DNA of 64,000 nt from Bifidobacterium crudilactis (lineage in GTDB: Bacteria > Actinomycetota > Actinomycetes > Actinomycetales > Bifidobacteriaceae): contig NZ_JHAL01000002.1 in the NCBI RefSeq assembly GCF_000738005.1, positions 556,634 through 620,633 of the forward strand, read 5' to 3'. Position 1 is the stretch's first letter, and every line of letters starts with the position of its first letter. The notes below the pieces were generated by a model, which saw only the letters and a list, made by a program, of their open reading frames with translations, was not told the DNA's origin and ran no database searches. Position numbers and translations under genes: made by a program. Positions 21,333 to 29,422 of this stretch are shown piece after piece.

Positions 21333-23198
21333 ATGCTTGAGGAACTCGAAATACGCAATCTCGGTCCGATACGCCATGCCGTGTTGTCGCCACGAGCCGG
21401 AATGACCGCCATCACAGGTGAAACCGGTGCGGGAAAGTCGATGCTTCTGGACGCTCTGCGTCTGGTATCTGGGGCGGCAATTCAGTCGGGCAGGGCTTCT
21501 GCAGGAGCACAGGACGATGTCTGGGCTCAGGCGGTGTTCGCCGTGTCATCAGATTCAGCCGCCGAGGCTTTGGCGAAGGATGCCGGTGCGGTGGGGGATG
21601 ACGGTGAGCTGTACCTCACCAGGTCGGTTCCTGCGCATGGTCGCTCACGAGCTTTGCTGAACGGGCGCACAGTGCCGCGAAGCGTGTTGGCGGGCATCGC
21701 CGCCCACATGATTACCATTCACGGACAGTCGGATCACATGCGCATAGCCTCCGCTGCCCGACAACGTGACTTTCTCGACCGATATGCCGATGATAGTGAG
21801 CAGTTGACGGCGTATGCGCAGTCATGGGAGGCCTTGCAGGCGATTATCCGCAAACTTCAGGCGCTGGATGGCGAGCAGGCGGCCGCACTGGCCCAGGCGA
21901 CCTATCTGCGTGAATCCATCGAACGCATCAATGCTGTGGACCCGCATAAAGGCGAGGACGAGGAGCTGAAATCCCGCAGAGAACGCATCGAGAACGCTGC
22001 CTCCATCGCACATGGGGTAGCTTCCGCATTGAGTGCACTCGACCCCTCGCAGATGGACGTGGATGCGCAGCATCAGGGAGCTCTGTCGCTGATTGACGAT
22101 GCCACACGGGCACTCGAGGACATCCACATCAAGGAACCCTTCGGCCAGGCGGCGGACACCTTGAAATCGTTGAGTCAGGAAATCAGCGATGTGGTGTTCA
22201 CTTTGAGCGGTCAGATAGATGACGAGGACAGCCTGGGTGATCTCGACACCATCAACGGTCGTATCCATGAACTCGATGAGCTGACGAAGCGGTGGGGGCC
22301 TGGCATCGACGATGTGCTGGCATGGCGTGACCAGGCGGAAAACGATGTGCAGGACATGGACGCGTCCCCTGAGCGCTTGGCAGCCTTGCGTGAGGAGCGC
22401 GACGAGCTGTTCCGGCGCGCGCTCGCCGCGGCAAGGTCACTCAGTTCGGTGAGGCGGCAAGCTGCGGAACGCCTGAGTGAGCATGTGGGTACCGAGCTGG
22501 CTGCCTTGGCCATGCGGGGCTCCGTACTCGACGTTGTGGTGAGTCCCCGTGATGCAGGCAAAGGCGATGAGTCGGATGTTCTCGACGCTCACGGATGCGA
22601 TGACATCGAATTCCTGTTCACGGCTTTTCCCGGAGCTCCGCGTCTGCCGATGGGCAAAAGCGCTTCGGGAGGAGAGCTCAGCAGGTTGATGCTTGCTCTC
22701 GAATTGGTGGCTGCAGAACGTAGTTCCGGTGCGCAACGTAGTTCCGGGGAACACCACGGTGACAACGACGAAGGCGTGTTCATCTTCGATGAGGTCGACG
22801 CCGGTGTTGGCGGCAAATCTGCGGTTGAGCTGGGCAGACGGCTCGCTCAACTGGCACGGAGCGCCCAGGTGATAGTCGTGACGCATCTTCCCCAGGTTGC
22901 TTCCTGGGCTGATACGCAGTTCGTGGTATCGAAGGGCGTGTTCGATGCACCCGTTGATGAGACGGCAGCGAAGCTTGAGGGCTCCGAGACCTCAGGCAGT
23001 CGTGGCAATGGCGAGAGCAACGACCGCAGTGAGAATGACGGGCATATTCCATCAGTGCATATTCCATCAGTGCAGACCGTGGTCCAGGAGGTGCGGGGCT
23101 CTCAACGTGAAAGGGAGATTGCCCGCATGCTGGCAGGTAGCGAATCCGAGACTTCTCTTCGCCACGCCCGGGAGCTTCTGGAATCCAGCAGTCTCTAG
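21333..23198 (+). CDS. recN: DNA repair ATPase RecN
   Basis: An SMC-like ATPase used in double-strand break repair. The 621-residue protein has Walker A GETGAGKS (29-36), long coiled coils in the middle, the ABC signature region PMGKSASGGELSRLMLAL and Walker B VFIFDEVDAGVGG, then VTHLPQVASWAD. Two places near the C-terminus carry tandem 15-base duplications: RSSG..RSSG at about 22720-22750, and HIPSVHIPSV at 23041-23073, within a Ser/Gly-rich insertion. The frame stays open, so the protein is probably functional. Confidence 0.95.
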   Translation: MLEELEIRNLGPIRHAVLSPRAGMTAITGETGAGKSMLLDALRLVSGAAIQSGRASAGAQDDVWAQAVFAVSSDSAAEALAKDAGAVGDDGELYLTRSVPAHGRSRALLNGRTVPRSVLAGIAAHMITIHGQSDHMRIASAARQRDFLDRYADDSEQLTAYAQSWEALQAIIRKLQALDGEQAAALAQATYLRESIERINAVDPHKGEDEELKSRRERIENAASIAHGVASALSALDPSQMDVDAQHQGALSLIDDATRALEDIHIKEPFGQAADTLKSLSQEISDVVFTLSGQIDDEDSLGDLDTINGRIHELDELTKRWGPGIDDVLAWRDQAENDVQDMDASPERLAALREERDELFRRALAAARSLSSVRRQAAERLSEHVGTELAALAMRGSVLDVVVSPRDAGKGDESDVLDAHGCDDIEFLFTAFPGAPRLPMGKSASGGELSRLMLALELVAAERSSGAQRSSGEHHGDNDEGVFIFDEVDAGVGGKSAVELGRRLAQLARSAQVIVVTHLPQVASWADTQFVVSKGVFDAPVDETAAKLEGSETSGSRGNGESNDRSENDGHIPSVHIPSVQTVVQEVRGSQREREIARMLAGSESETSLRHARELLESSSL

Positions 23199-23337
23199 CG
23201 CCTTCCGGGGCGTGGGTGTGCATCGGCGGGAGTCTGCCCTGAGTTCTTCGGGAAGGGACAATTCCAGCCATCACTGCTCTTGCACGGTCACCCCGTCCTT
23301 GTCGGGTTTCGGCGGTACGGTCGGGATGATTCTTGTT

Positions 23338-23432
23338 ACAGGGGAACTCGAAGGAGTTGAGAAAGGCAACGGGTGAACGGCACCCGGGCCTGACCCTTAG
23401 AACCTGTTGGCTAATACCAGCGTAGGGAGGAA
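23338..23432 (+). ncRNA. TPP riboswitch (THI element)
   Basis: The leader carries the conserved THI-box parts in order: GGGGAACTCG at 23341, TTGAGA at 23356, a GC-rich variable arm (GGGTGAACGGCACCC), CTGACCCTTAGAACCTG (23390-23406) and CTAATACCAGCGTAGGGA. The element ends 6 bases before the thiD ATG and overlaps its AGGAGG-like site (AGGGAGGAAC), so thiamine pyrophosphate probably blocks translation initiation directly. Confidence 0.93.
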
Positions 23433-23437
23433 CAGCT

Positions 23438-24262
23438 ATGAGCAGCTTAATACCCGTACTGTCGATTGCGGGGTCGGATTGCTCCGGTGGAGCGGGCATC
23501 CAGGCGGATATCAAATCCATGAGCGCCAATGGCGTATTCGCGATGTCGGTCATCACCTCAGTTGTCGCAGAGAACACCGCCCGGGTGATTTCGGTGTTGG
23601 ATGTGGATGCGAGCATCATCGCCGACCAGATAGATGCGGTCTTCGAGGATATTCCGCCGAAGGCCGTCAAAGTCGGTATGCTCGACAGCCCGGACATCAT
23701 GAAGGTCGTGGTTGACAAGCTCAACGAATATCAGGCTCCGAATGTGGTCATCGACCCCGTGATGTACGCCAAGAACGGTGCACCTCTGATGGACCCGTCA
23801 TGCATCGGATGGCTTATCGAGACCGTGATTCCGCGTGCGGATGTCCTGACGCCGAATATCCCCGAAGCGGAGCGCATATCGGGCATGTCCATCACCGATA
23901 TGGATTCGCAGCGTGAGGCGGCCCGCCAGATTCAGGCGATGGGGTGCGCCAGCGTGCTGGTCAAAGGTGGCCACGCCACCGGGGATGCGACCGATGTGCT
24001 GTTCGATGGTGAGCGTTTCTATGAGTTCACGGCTCCGCGCATTCACACCAAGAACACGCACGGCACCGGATGCACCTACTCTTCGGCGATTGCGTCGAAT
24101 CTCGCCCTGGGGCTTCCCTTCCACAAGGCCATCGAGAAAGCCAAGCGATACGTGACGATGGCCATCATGCACTCCCTGGAACTTGGCAAAGGCAATGGGC
24201 CGACGAATCATTTCTGGGATTTGTATGCACATGGACTCGAAGGCTTCAAGGAGAACGAATGA
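23438..24262 (+). CDS. thiD: Hydroxymethylpyrimidine/phosphomethylpyrimidine kinase
   Basis: It phosphorylates HMP twice to HMP-PP for thiamine synthesis. The 274-residue ribokinase-fold protein shows SIAGSDCSGGAGIQADIK at the N-terminus, VIDPVMYAKNG, VLTPNIPEAE, LVKGGHATGDATD and the anion-hole motif NTHGTGCTYSSAIA. It is single-domain, without fused ThiE or TenA. It is first in a TPP-riboswitch-controlled group and overlaps the next gene in ATGA. Confidence 0.95.
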   Translation: MSSLIPVLSIAGSDCSGGAGIQADIKSMSANGVFAMSVITSVVAENTARVISVLDVDASIIADQIDAVFEDIPPKAVKVGMLDSPDIMKVVVDKLNEYQAPNVVIDPVMYAKNGAPLMDPSCIGWLIETVIPRADVLTPNIPEAERISGMSITDMDSQREAARQIQAMGCASVLVKGGHATGDATDVLFDGERFYEFTAPRIHTKNTHGTGCTYSSAIASNLALGLPFHKAIEKAKRYVTMAIMHSLELGKGNGPTNHFWDLYAHGLEGFKENE

Positions 24263-24927
24263 GCCAGAAACTCAATGAGGGCAAGGGCGTCATCTTCGAC
24301 CTCGACGGCACGTTGCTTGATTCGATGGGCGTCTGGGATGACCTGGATGCCGAGTCCTTGGCGAAGCGCGGCATCGAGATTCCCGATGATTTCGGCTCTA
24401 CGGTAGCCTCGATGCAATTCCGTGACATCGCGGTATATACCATTGCCCGTTTCGGGCTTGACGACACGCCGGAAGAGCTGATGCAGGAGTGGAATGACAT
24501 GGCGGCGAAAGCCTATGCCACCACGGTGCAATTGAAGCCACATGCGGCCGAGTATCTGCGGTATCTGCGCGAAAGCGGAGCCACGCTGGCCGTCGCCACC
24601 ACATTGCCTCCAGAACTGCGCAATCCGGCGCTGGAACATGCCGGCATCACCGATTATTTCAACGTGATCTGCAGTGTTGACGATGCCGGCGGCAAAGGGA
24701 AGGAACATCCGGACGTGTATCTGCATGCGGCGGAACTTCTCGGAGTCGCGCCCGTACATTGCACCGTGTTCGAGGATTTGCTGGTGGGCATCGGCACCGC
24801 GAAAAGCATCGGCATGCACCCGTGGGCCATGTTCGACGCTTCTTCCGAACAGCAGTGGCAGGACATTTCGGCTTTGGCGGAAGGTGCGATTCACGACTTC
24901 TCCGATGCCCCGCGCGAACTGCGCTGA
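24259..24927 (+). CDS. HAD hydrolase in the thiamine operon
   Basis: A 222-residue subfamily-I HAD protein: VIFDLDGTLLDSMGVWDDL (motif I), VATTLPPELRNPAL (motif II region), GKGKEHPDVYL (lysine motif) and FEDLLVGIGTAKSIG (motif IV), resembling beta-phosphoglucomutase-type phosphatases. It is translationally coupled to thiD (ATGA overlap) and so lies under the TPP riboswitch. A role in dephosphorylating a thiamine intermediate such as thiamine monophosphate is possible but unproven; family members have many substrates. Confidence 0.85.
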   Translation: MSQKLNEGKGVIFDLDGTLLDSMGVWDDLDAESLAKRGIEIPDDFGSTVASMQFRDIAVYTIARFGLDDTPEELMQEWNDMAAKAYATTVQLKPHAAEYLRYLRESGATLAVATTLPPELRNPALEHAGITDYFNVICSVDDAGGKGKEHPDVYLHAAELLGVAPVHCTVFEDLLVGIGTAKSIGMHPWAMFDASSEQQWQDISALAEGAIHDFSDAPRELR

Positions 24928-24986
24928 AGCATACAAACGCACAAACCGCACAAACCGCGCAAATCTCACAAATCCGCATTATTTTC

Positions 24987-25056
24987 CGAAACTGTGCAAA
25001 CAACCACGTCTGGAGCTGCGAATCCGGCTGGTAGCGTGCCGAGATGCACAGTTTCG
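24987..25056. repeat. Hairpin repeat family B, copy 1
   Basis: CGAAACTGTGCA (24987-24998) is perfectly complementary to TGCACAGTTTCG (25045-25056), enclosing 46 bases. The ends match two tandem copies at 29207 and 29298. It sits between the HAD gene and tenA. Confidence 0.7.
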
Positions 25057-25075
25057 ACTACAGGAGCATCAAGCC

Positions 25076-25837
25076 ATGTCAACGAAACGTTCAGCAGCAA
25101 CGCCAATACCCTTCGACCAACTCAGCAGGGCGGTCAGCACACCAATCGCGCGAAGGTTCTACAAGGTCGCCAGTGATGTGTGGCAGCAGGGATATGAGCA
25201 GCCCTTCGTCCAGGAGTTGGGTAAGGGGACGCTCTCCAATGAGCGATTCACCTTCTACATGCTTCAGGATTACCTGTATCTCAACGATTACGCCAAAGTT
25301 CACGCGCTGGCGATGACGAAAAGCGAGGACGACCGCATCATCGAGAGAATGGTGCAGGTCCAGCAGGCCATCGTGGGCGAACGCGAGCAAGTGCATAAGA
25401 CCTATATCGAACGGTATGGCATCACCCGTGAGCAGATTGCCGGAGCCAGGCAATCGGCATTCGCACGGGCTTACACCTCGAATATGCTGGCGATTGCCTA
25501 TGCCAAACCCTTGGTCGACGTGCTGGTCGCCGTATTGCCCTGCGCATGGGTGTATGCGGATTACGGCACTCGTCTGGCCCAGGATTTCAGCGAAACCTTG
25601 CCGAATAATCCTTATCAGGATTGGGTGGAGATGTACGCCTCCGATGATTTCTGGCAGAGCGCCGTGTGGCTGCTGGACATCATCGAAGACGAGACCAGAG
25701 ACCTCAGCGCAAAGCGACTCAAAGAGCTGGATTCGATATTCCGCATCGGTGTGGAGCACGAATACATGTTCTGGGACAGCGCCTACCGCATGCAGCGTTC
25801 GTGGAAACCCGAATGGGACACACCAGACCGTCGCTGA
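25076..25837 (+). CDS. tenA: Aminopyrimidine aminohydrolase / thiaminase II (TenA)
   Basis: TenA salvages base-degraded thiamine by hydrolysing aminopyrimidines to HMP, which ThiD then uses. The 253-residue all-helical protein has Asp65 (FYMLQDYLYLNDY), the catalytic Cys156 in VLPCAWVYADYG and the late EDETRDLSAKRLKELDSIF region with a terminal FWDSAY. ATG 25076 has AGGAG 9 bases upstream. The frame is open further upstream, but that part overlaps the HAD gene and is not coding. A hairpin repeat separates it from the preceding genes, so it may have its own promoter. Confidence 0.93.
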   Translation: MSTKRSAATPIPFDQLSRAVSTPIARRFYKVASDVWQQGYEQPFVQELGKGTLSNERFTFYMLQDYLYLNDYAKVHALAMTKSEDDRIIERMVQVQQAIVGEREQVHKTYIERYGITREQIAGARQSAFARAYTSNMLAIAYAKPLVDVLVAVLPCAWVYADYGTRLAQDFSETLPNNPYQDWVEMYASDDFWQSAVWLLDIIEDETRDLSAKRLKELDSIFRIGVEHEYMFWDSAYRMQRSWKPEWDTPDRR

Positions 25838-26007
25838 CGTACCGTCGTTGATTTGCGCCTGATTGGGATGCATCAACCATGTGCTGAGCTGGTTTTTACA
25901 GCTCGACGAACGAGATCATTGAGCTGTCAAGTACTCAGGGCGCATATGGCCGAGCTGAAAATTACTCGCACAGGAATGAATCGATAGTCATGCCATCGCA
26001 TAACCTA

Positions 26008-26023
26008 TACATCATGTATGATG
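26008..26023 (+). promoter_or_regulatory. Palindrome upstream of the LPYTG surface protein
   Basis: ACATCAT and ATGATGT form perfect 7-base arms with a 2-base spacer, 58 bases before ATG 26082. The dyad is the right size for a regulator dimer. The regulator is unknown. Confidence 0.35.
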
Positions 26024-26081
26024 TTACCCATCATGTTCGTTGCATGTTCCTTTCGCTGATTCAGGGCGTTTCGTCTGATTG

Positions 26082-29000
26082 ATGCCGGTCGCGGGGGGGG
26101 GTGCTGTTTTCGCTTCGTTGGGTGGTGCTCTTATGGGTCGGTTGCGTGATATTCGTGCTCGTTTACGGTGTTCCGAGCGAAGTCGGGGAATATCCGCTGT
26201 GGCTGCGTTCATACTCGCCGGGTTTATGCTGTTGACTGGTGCGCTGATGTCTATGCCCGTGACTCAAGCAGTGGCGGATGCGAGTGATTACGGGCCCGAT
26301 GGCTATTTCAGTTCTTTGAAGAACGAAGCTCAGCCGATGAAGATTCCTATAGTGTCAGAAGCAAAATTCCAGCGAATATTGTTCGGTAAGTCCGGTGATG
26401 GAATGCCGAATCCTGTATTTGAGATTGGTTTGAGCGATGTTGAAACCGTCGAAAATGACGGTAGATATCTTGTCATTGGAACGGGGGAGCTAAATAGCTC
26501 ATTAAATTACGCTCCGACCACTGATAACGCAGCGGACATGTGGGGATGGTCAAAAACTACTTCGCTAACTTCAGGTGAGGCGTTATTGTGGGCTGAGGAC
26601 GTGGTGTCATCCGTCGTTCAATACGACTCTTATGGGCATACTACAAATAATTCATTTGATTCGGACGAGTTTGCATCTAGCGTTGCGAAGGTGTCCAAGA
26701 CAATGGATTCGAATAAATACTATTCAGATTTTGAATTATCCCTATTGGGAGATGCACAGGTACTTTCTGGGGTCTGTGCGAAGTCATCTGGCTGCTCGTC
26801 GGGCTATACAACTGAACAGTCTGTATCACATGGACAGTATCGTATTTTCCCATTATCTCTGGGGGACATGAAGTATTATTTCGCTAGGGATGTCGGGTGG
26901 GTTAATAATTTTAGTGATGTCTGTACCAAGCGTCGTTGTGAGGGTGGGGCTTGCAGCAATGGTACGAGTGGATACTGGTTACGTTCGGCATATTGGACAA
27001 ACGCTGGATTGTCGTATGTTGCATCCGGAGGCTCTCCTGGGGATGCCCTCAAGCAGCCCATATATAGTCAATTGGGTTTCCGTCCTGCCTTGCGGTTGAA
27101 TTTGTCCAATCTTTTGTTAACAGCCGCGAGCGATACGCAGGAACAGAGCGATTCAGCGAATCTACAAATGACATATGTGGAAACAAATAAGAATTTGCTT
27201 ACATGGGATGTTAATTTGCTCGAGGATGAAGGTTCATATTCGTTGAGTTTGAGCGGTCTCTCAAATTTGGATGAGCATTCAGGTATGGGCTGGAAAGTGG
27301 TTGATTCCAAAGAGACATTAGACACGACCGATGATGTTGTTCTTGGTTCTGGGCGTACGAATACCTCTGGAAACATGCAGTTGCCAAAGAATCTAATGAC
27401 TGATTCAAATAGTGAATATGACTTGTATATTTGGGGTCAGCAGCAAGGTAATGCTGAAAGTGGCTGGACGAACAGAGCCACCACACCTATTAAGGGCACG
27501 ATACAAGGCTGGCAGGTGAGGATGCCGGAACCTCCCGTTTCATTTGGTATCGATTTGACTGGTACTACGACGGGTACGTTGAAGGCGTACCGTATCGGCG
27601 AGTATGACGAGGTGGCGTTCACGCAGACTGGAGCGTTGAAGAGTGTGCGTTTGGATACTCCCGAGGATTTGGGCACGGTGTTGAAGACGGCTGCCGAGAC
27701 GGCTGGCGGCAGTGATGTGGATGCGGGTAATCCGATTGGCTGGGTGGCGTCTCGGTGGCTTGGGTATCCGACTGACCCGGCTAGTGATGATGTGACTTCG
27801 GCGTTCAGTCCGTATGCTGGCAGGCTTCAACTGTTCGCCAGGGCGTTGGCGGATGCAGTGACCGCTGATGGTGATGAGGTTCTTGGCGGGGTGCAGGGCA
27901 GTCTGAATGGTTTGGATGCTCCTGTTGGTAATCCCGTGACCTTGCCGGTGTCTGGTCCGGGCTTGTATCTGATTGTGGATTCCAGTGGCACGTCCCTGCC
28001 GATTATCGTGGGTACGAAGGTGTTCAACGAGGCGATGGAGGACGTGGTCGAGGATGGGATGGTGGATTTCGCGGATGCGGGCGTTAACGGTAAACCCCGA
28101 TTGGGTCAGGCGGCGTTGAAGACCACGGTGACGGATGTGGCGAAGTTCGTGGTGAATGATCCCGGCTCGGATGGGTTCGATGTGGGGTCTCGTGTGGATT
28201 TCGAGGTGCAGGTTCCGGTGCCGTCTTCGCTTCCTGATGGGGTGTCGTCCGACGAGTATGTGTTTGACGTGGCGGATTCGCCTGATAGTTCATTGAAGTT
28301 TGATGTGTCTCGTGGTGTGAGCGTGCTGTTGGATACGCAGGATGTGAGCGGTGAGCTTGCTGGTGATATCACCTTCACCGAGGATTCGTTGAAGGTGTCG
28401 AATGTGGGGAAGCTGTTCGCTGAGGGTGGTTCTTCCCAGGTCGTATTGCGTGCCGGGATGTCTGGAAAGACGGTGCTTATCCGCTATTCGGCGGTGTTGC
28501 AGACGGATGCTCTCTTGTCGAAGCCTGCCGATGTGAAGGCGAATGCGAATACTGTCACGTTGACCCGCACGAAAAGTGCGGTCTTGCCTGATGGCTGGAC
28601 TCTTGACGGTGATGCTGGAACTGAGTGGAAGCAGGCTTCGTCCAAGGTGTATTCCTTCCGGGTGGATGTGGTGAAGGCCGATAAGGATGCGTTGTCCACG
28701 AAACTGGCAGGCGCTGAATTCGAGGTGTCACGCGATGAACAGACCTTGAAGTTTGTGAAGTTGGCCGGTGAGGGTGAGTATCGTCTGGCGACTCAGGGCG
28801 AGACGGGTGTCACGACTGTGTCCACCGGCGCGGGCGGCAAACTCTCCCTGCAAGGCGTGGAGGCACGGGAGCTGTCGTTCAAGGAGACCGTGGCCCCGTC
28901 AGGCTATTTCAAAGTGTCAGATTTCGTGATTGGGACTGTTCCCACGTGGAATGAGGATGTGAGTGCAGTGACCGCGGTCAGCTATGAATCCTCGGGTTCG

Positions 29001-29192
29001 AATCTGGCGAACGTGTCCGAGGACGGCGGCCATGTCGCGGTCCTCGACCCTGCGTGGAGTCTGGCGAACCTGCCCTACACGGGTGGTATAGGTATTCTCA
29101 TCCTGCTCGTTGTCGGTGCTCTAATTCTGGTGTTCGCAGTCCGCCCGTATGTCCTCTCCAAGCGGGCCGAGCGTGACGCGAATCTCATCTGA
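26082..29192 (+). CDS. Sortase-anchored surface protein (LPYTG), pilin/adhesin-like, with poly-G tract
   Basis: A protein of about 1036 residues. Order of parts: a signal peptide (hydrophobic AVAAFILAGFMLLTGALM, then QAVADA); an N-terminal region ending in a DUF6273-like motif (GYWLRSAYW to GFRPALRLNL); a SpaA/isopeptide-type section (GLYLIVDSSG); a Cna_B-like domain with FRVDVVKADKD and the E-box FKETVAPSGYF; and the sorting signal LPYTG (997-1001), a membrane helix and KRAERD. Nine Gs at 26093-26101 fall in codons 4-7 from ATG 26082; ATG 26133 is an alternative start after the tract. Neither start has a strong ribosome-binding site. No sortase gene is adjacent, so a housekeeping sortase would anchor it. 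The first half is visibly more AT-rich than the second. Confidence 0.85.
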   Translation: MPVAGGGAVFASLGGALMGRLRDIRARLRCSERSRGISAVAAFILAGFMLLTGALMSMPVTQAVADASDYGPDGYFSSLKNEAQPMKIPIVSEAKFQRILFGKSGDGMPNPVFEIGLSDVETVENDGRYLVIGTGELNSSLNYAPTTDNAADMWGWSKTTSLTSGEALLWAEDVVSSVVQYDSYGHTTNNSFDSDEFASSVAKVSKTMDSNKYYSDFELSLLGDAQVLSGVCAKSSGCSSGYTTEQSVSHGQYRIFPLSLGDMKYYFARDVGWVNNFSDVCTKRRCEGGACSNGTSGYWLRSAYWTNAGLSYVASGGSPGDALKQPIYSQLGFRPALRLNLSNLLLTAASDTQEQSDSANLQMTYVETNKNLLTWDVNLLEDEGSYSLSLSGLSNLDEHSGMGWKVVDSKETLDTTDDVVLGSGRTNTSGNMQLPKNLMTDSNSEYDLYIWGQQQGNAESGWTNRATTPIKGTIQGWQVRMPEPPVSFGIDLTGTTTGTLKAYRIGEYDEVAFTQTGALKSVRLDTPEDLGTVLKTAAETAGGSDVDAGNPIGWVASRWLGYPTDPASDDVTSAFSPYAGRLQLFARALADAVTADGDEVLGGVQGSLNGLDAPVGNPVTLPVSGPGLYLIVDSSGTSLPIIVGTKVFNEAMEDVVEDGMVDFADAGVNGKPRLGQAALKTTVTDVAKFVVNDPGSDGFDVGSRVDFEVQVPVPSSLPDGVSSDEYVFDVADSPDSSLKFDVSRGVSVLLDTQDVSGELAGDITFTEDSLKVSNVGKLFAEGGSSQVVLRAGMSGKTVLIRYSAVLQTDALLSKPADVKANANTVTLTRTKSAVLPDGWTLDGDAGTEWKQASSKVYSFRVDVVKADKDALSTKLAGAEFEVSRDEQTLKFVKLAGEGEYRLATQGETGVTTVSTGAGGKLSLQGVEARELSFKETVAPSGYFKVSDFVIGTVPTWNEDVSAVTAVSYESSGSNLANVSEDGGHVAVLDPAWSLANLPYTGGIGILILLVVGALILVFAVRPYVLSKRAERDANLI

Positions 29193-29206
29193 CCCTTGTC
29201 TCCGGG

Positions 29207-29270
29207 AACTGTGCACAACCGGACGTGAAGCCAGCAAATCAAGCTGCTTCACGTGCTGTTATGCACAGTT
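29207..29270. repeat. Hairpin repeat family B, copy 2
   Basis: Outer arms AACTGTGCA (29207-29215) and TGCACAGTT (29262-29270), and inner arms ACGTGAAGC (29223-29231) and GCTTCACGT (29246-29254). It is directly after the surface-protein stop and could also terminate transcription. Confidence 0.7.
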
Positions 29271-29297
29271 ACTCATTCACGGGAACGTGTTACATGC

Positions 29298-29365
29298 GAA
29301 ACTGTGCACAAGAGCACGTGAAGCACTCGGATTGCACTGCTTCGCATGCTCTTTTGCACAGGTTA
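29298..29365. repeat. Hairpin repeat family B, copy 3
   Basis: GAAACTGTGCA (29298-29308) opens the unit and TGCACAG closes it (29355-29361). Inner arms AGAGCACGTGAAGCA (29311-29325) and TGCTTCGCATGCTCT (29338-29352) pair with two G-U type changes. It is in tandem with copy 2, between convergent genes. Confidence 0.7.
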
Positions 29366-29422
29366 ATAGTTGCTGGATTCGTCGAGTAGCGAGGAATCCT
29401 TAGAAAGCTTGAATCTGATGGT

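Noticed and set aside
26013..26078. Short upstream ORF before the LPYTG gene as a leader peptide
   Set aside because: Only 21 codons, no ribosome-binding site, and no attenuator-like hairpin after it.
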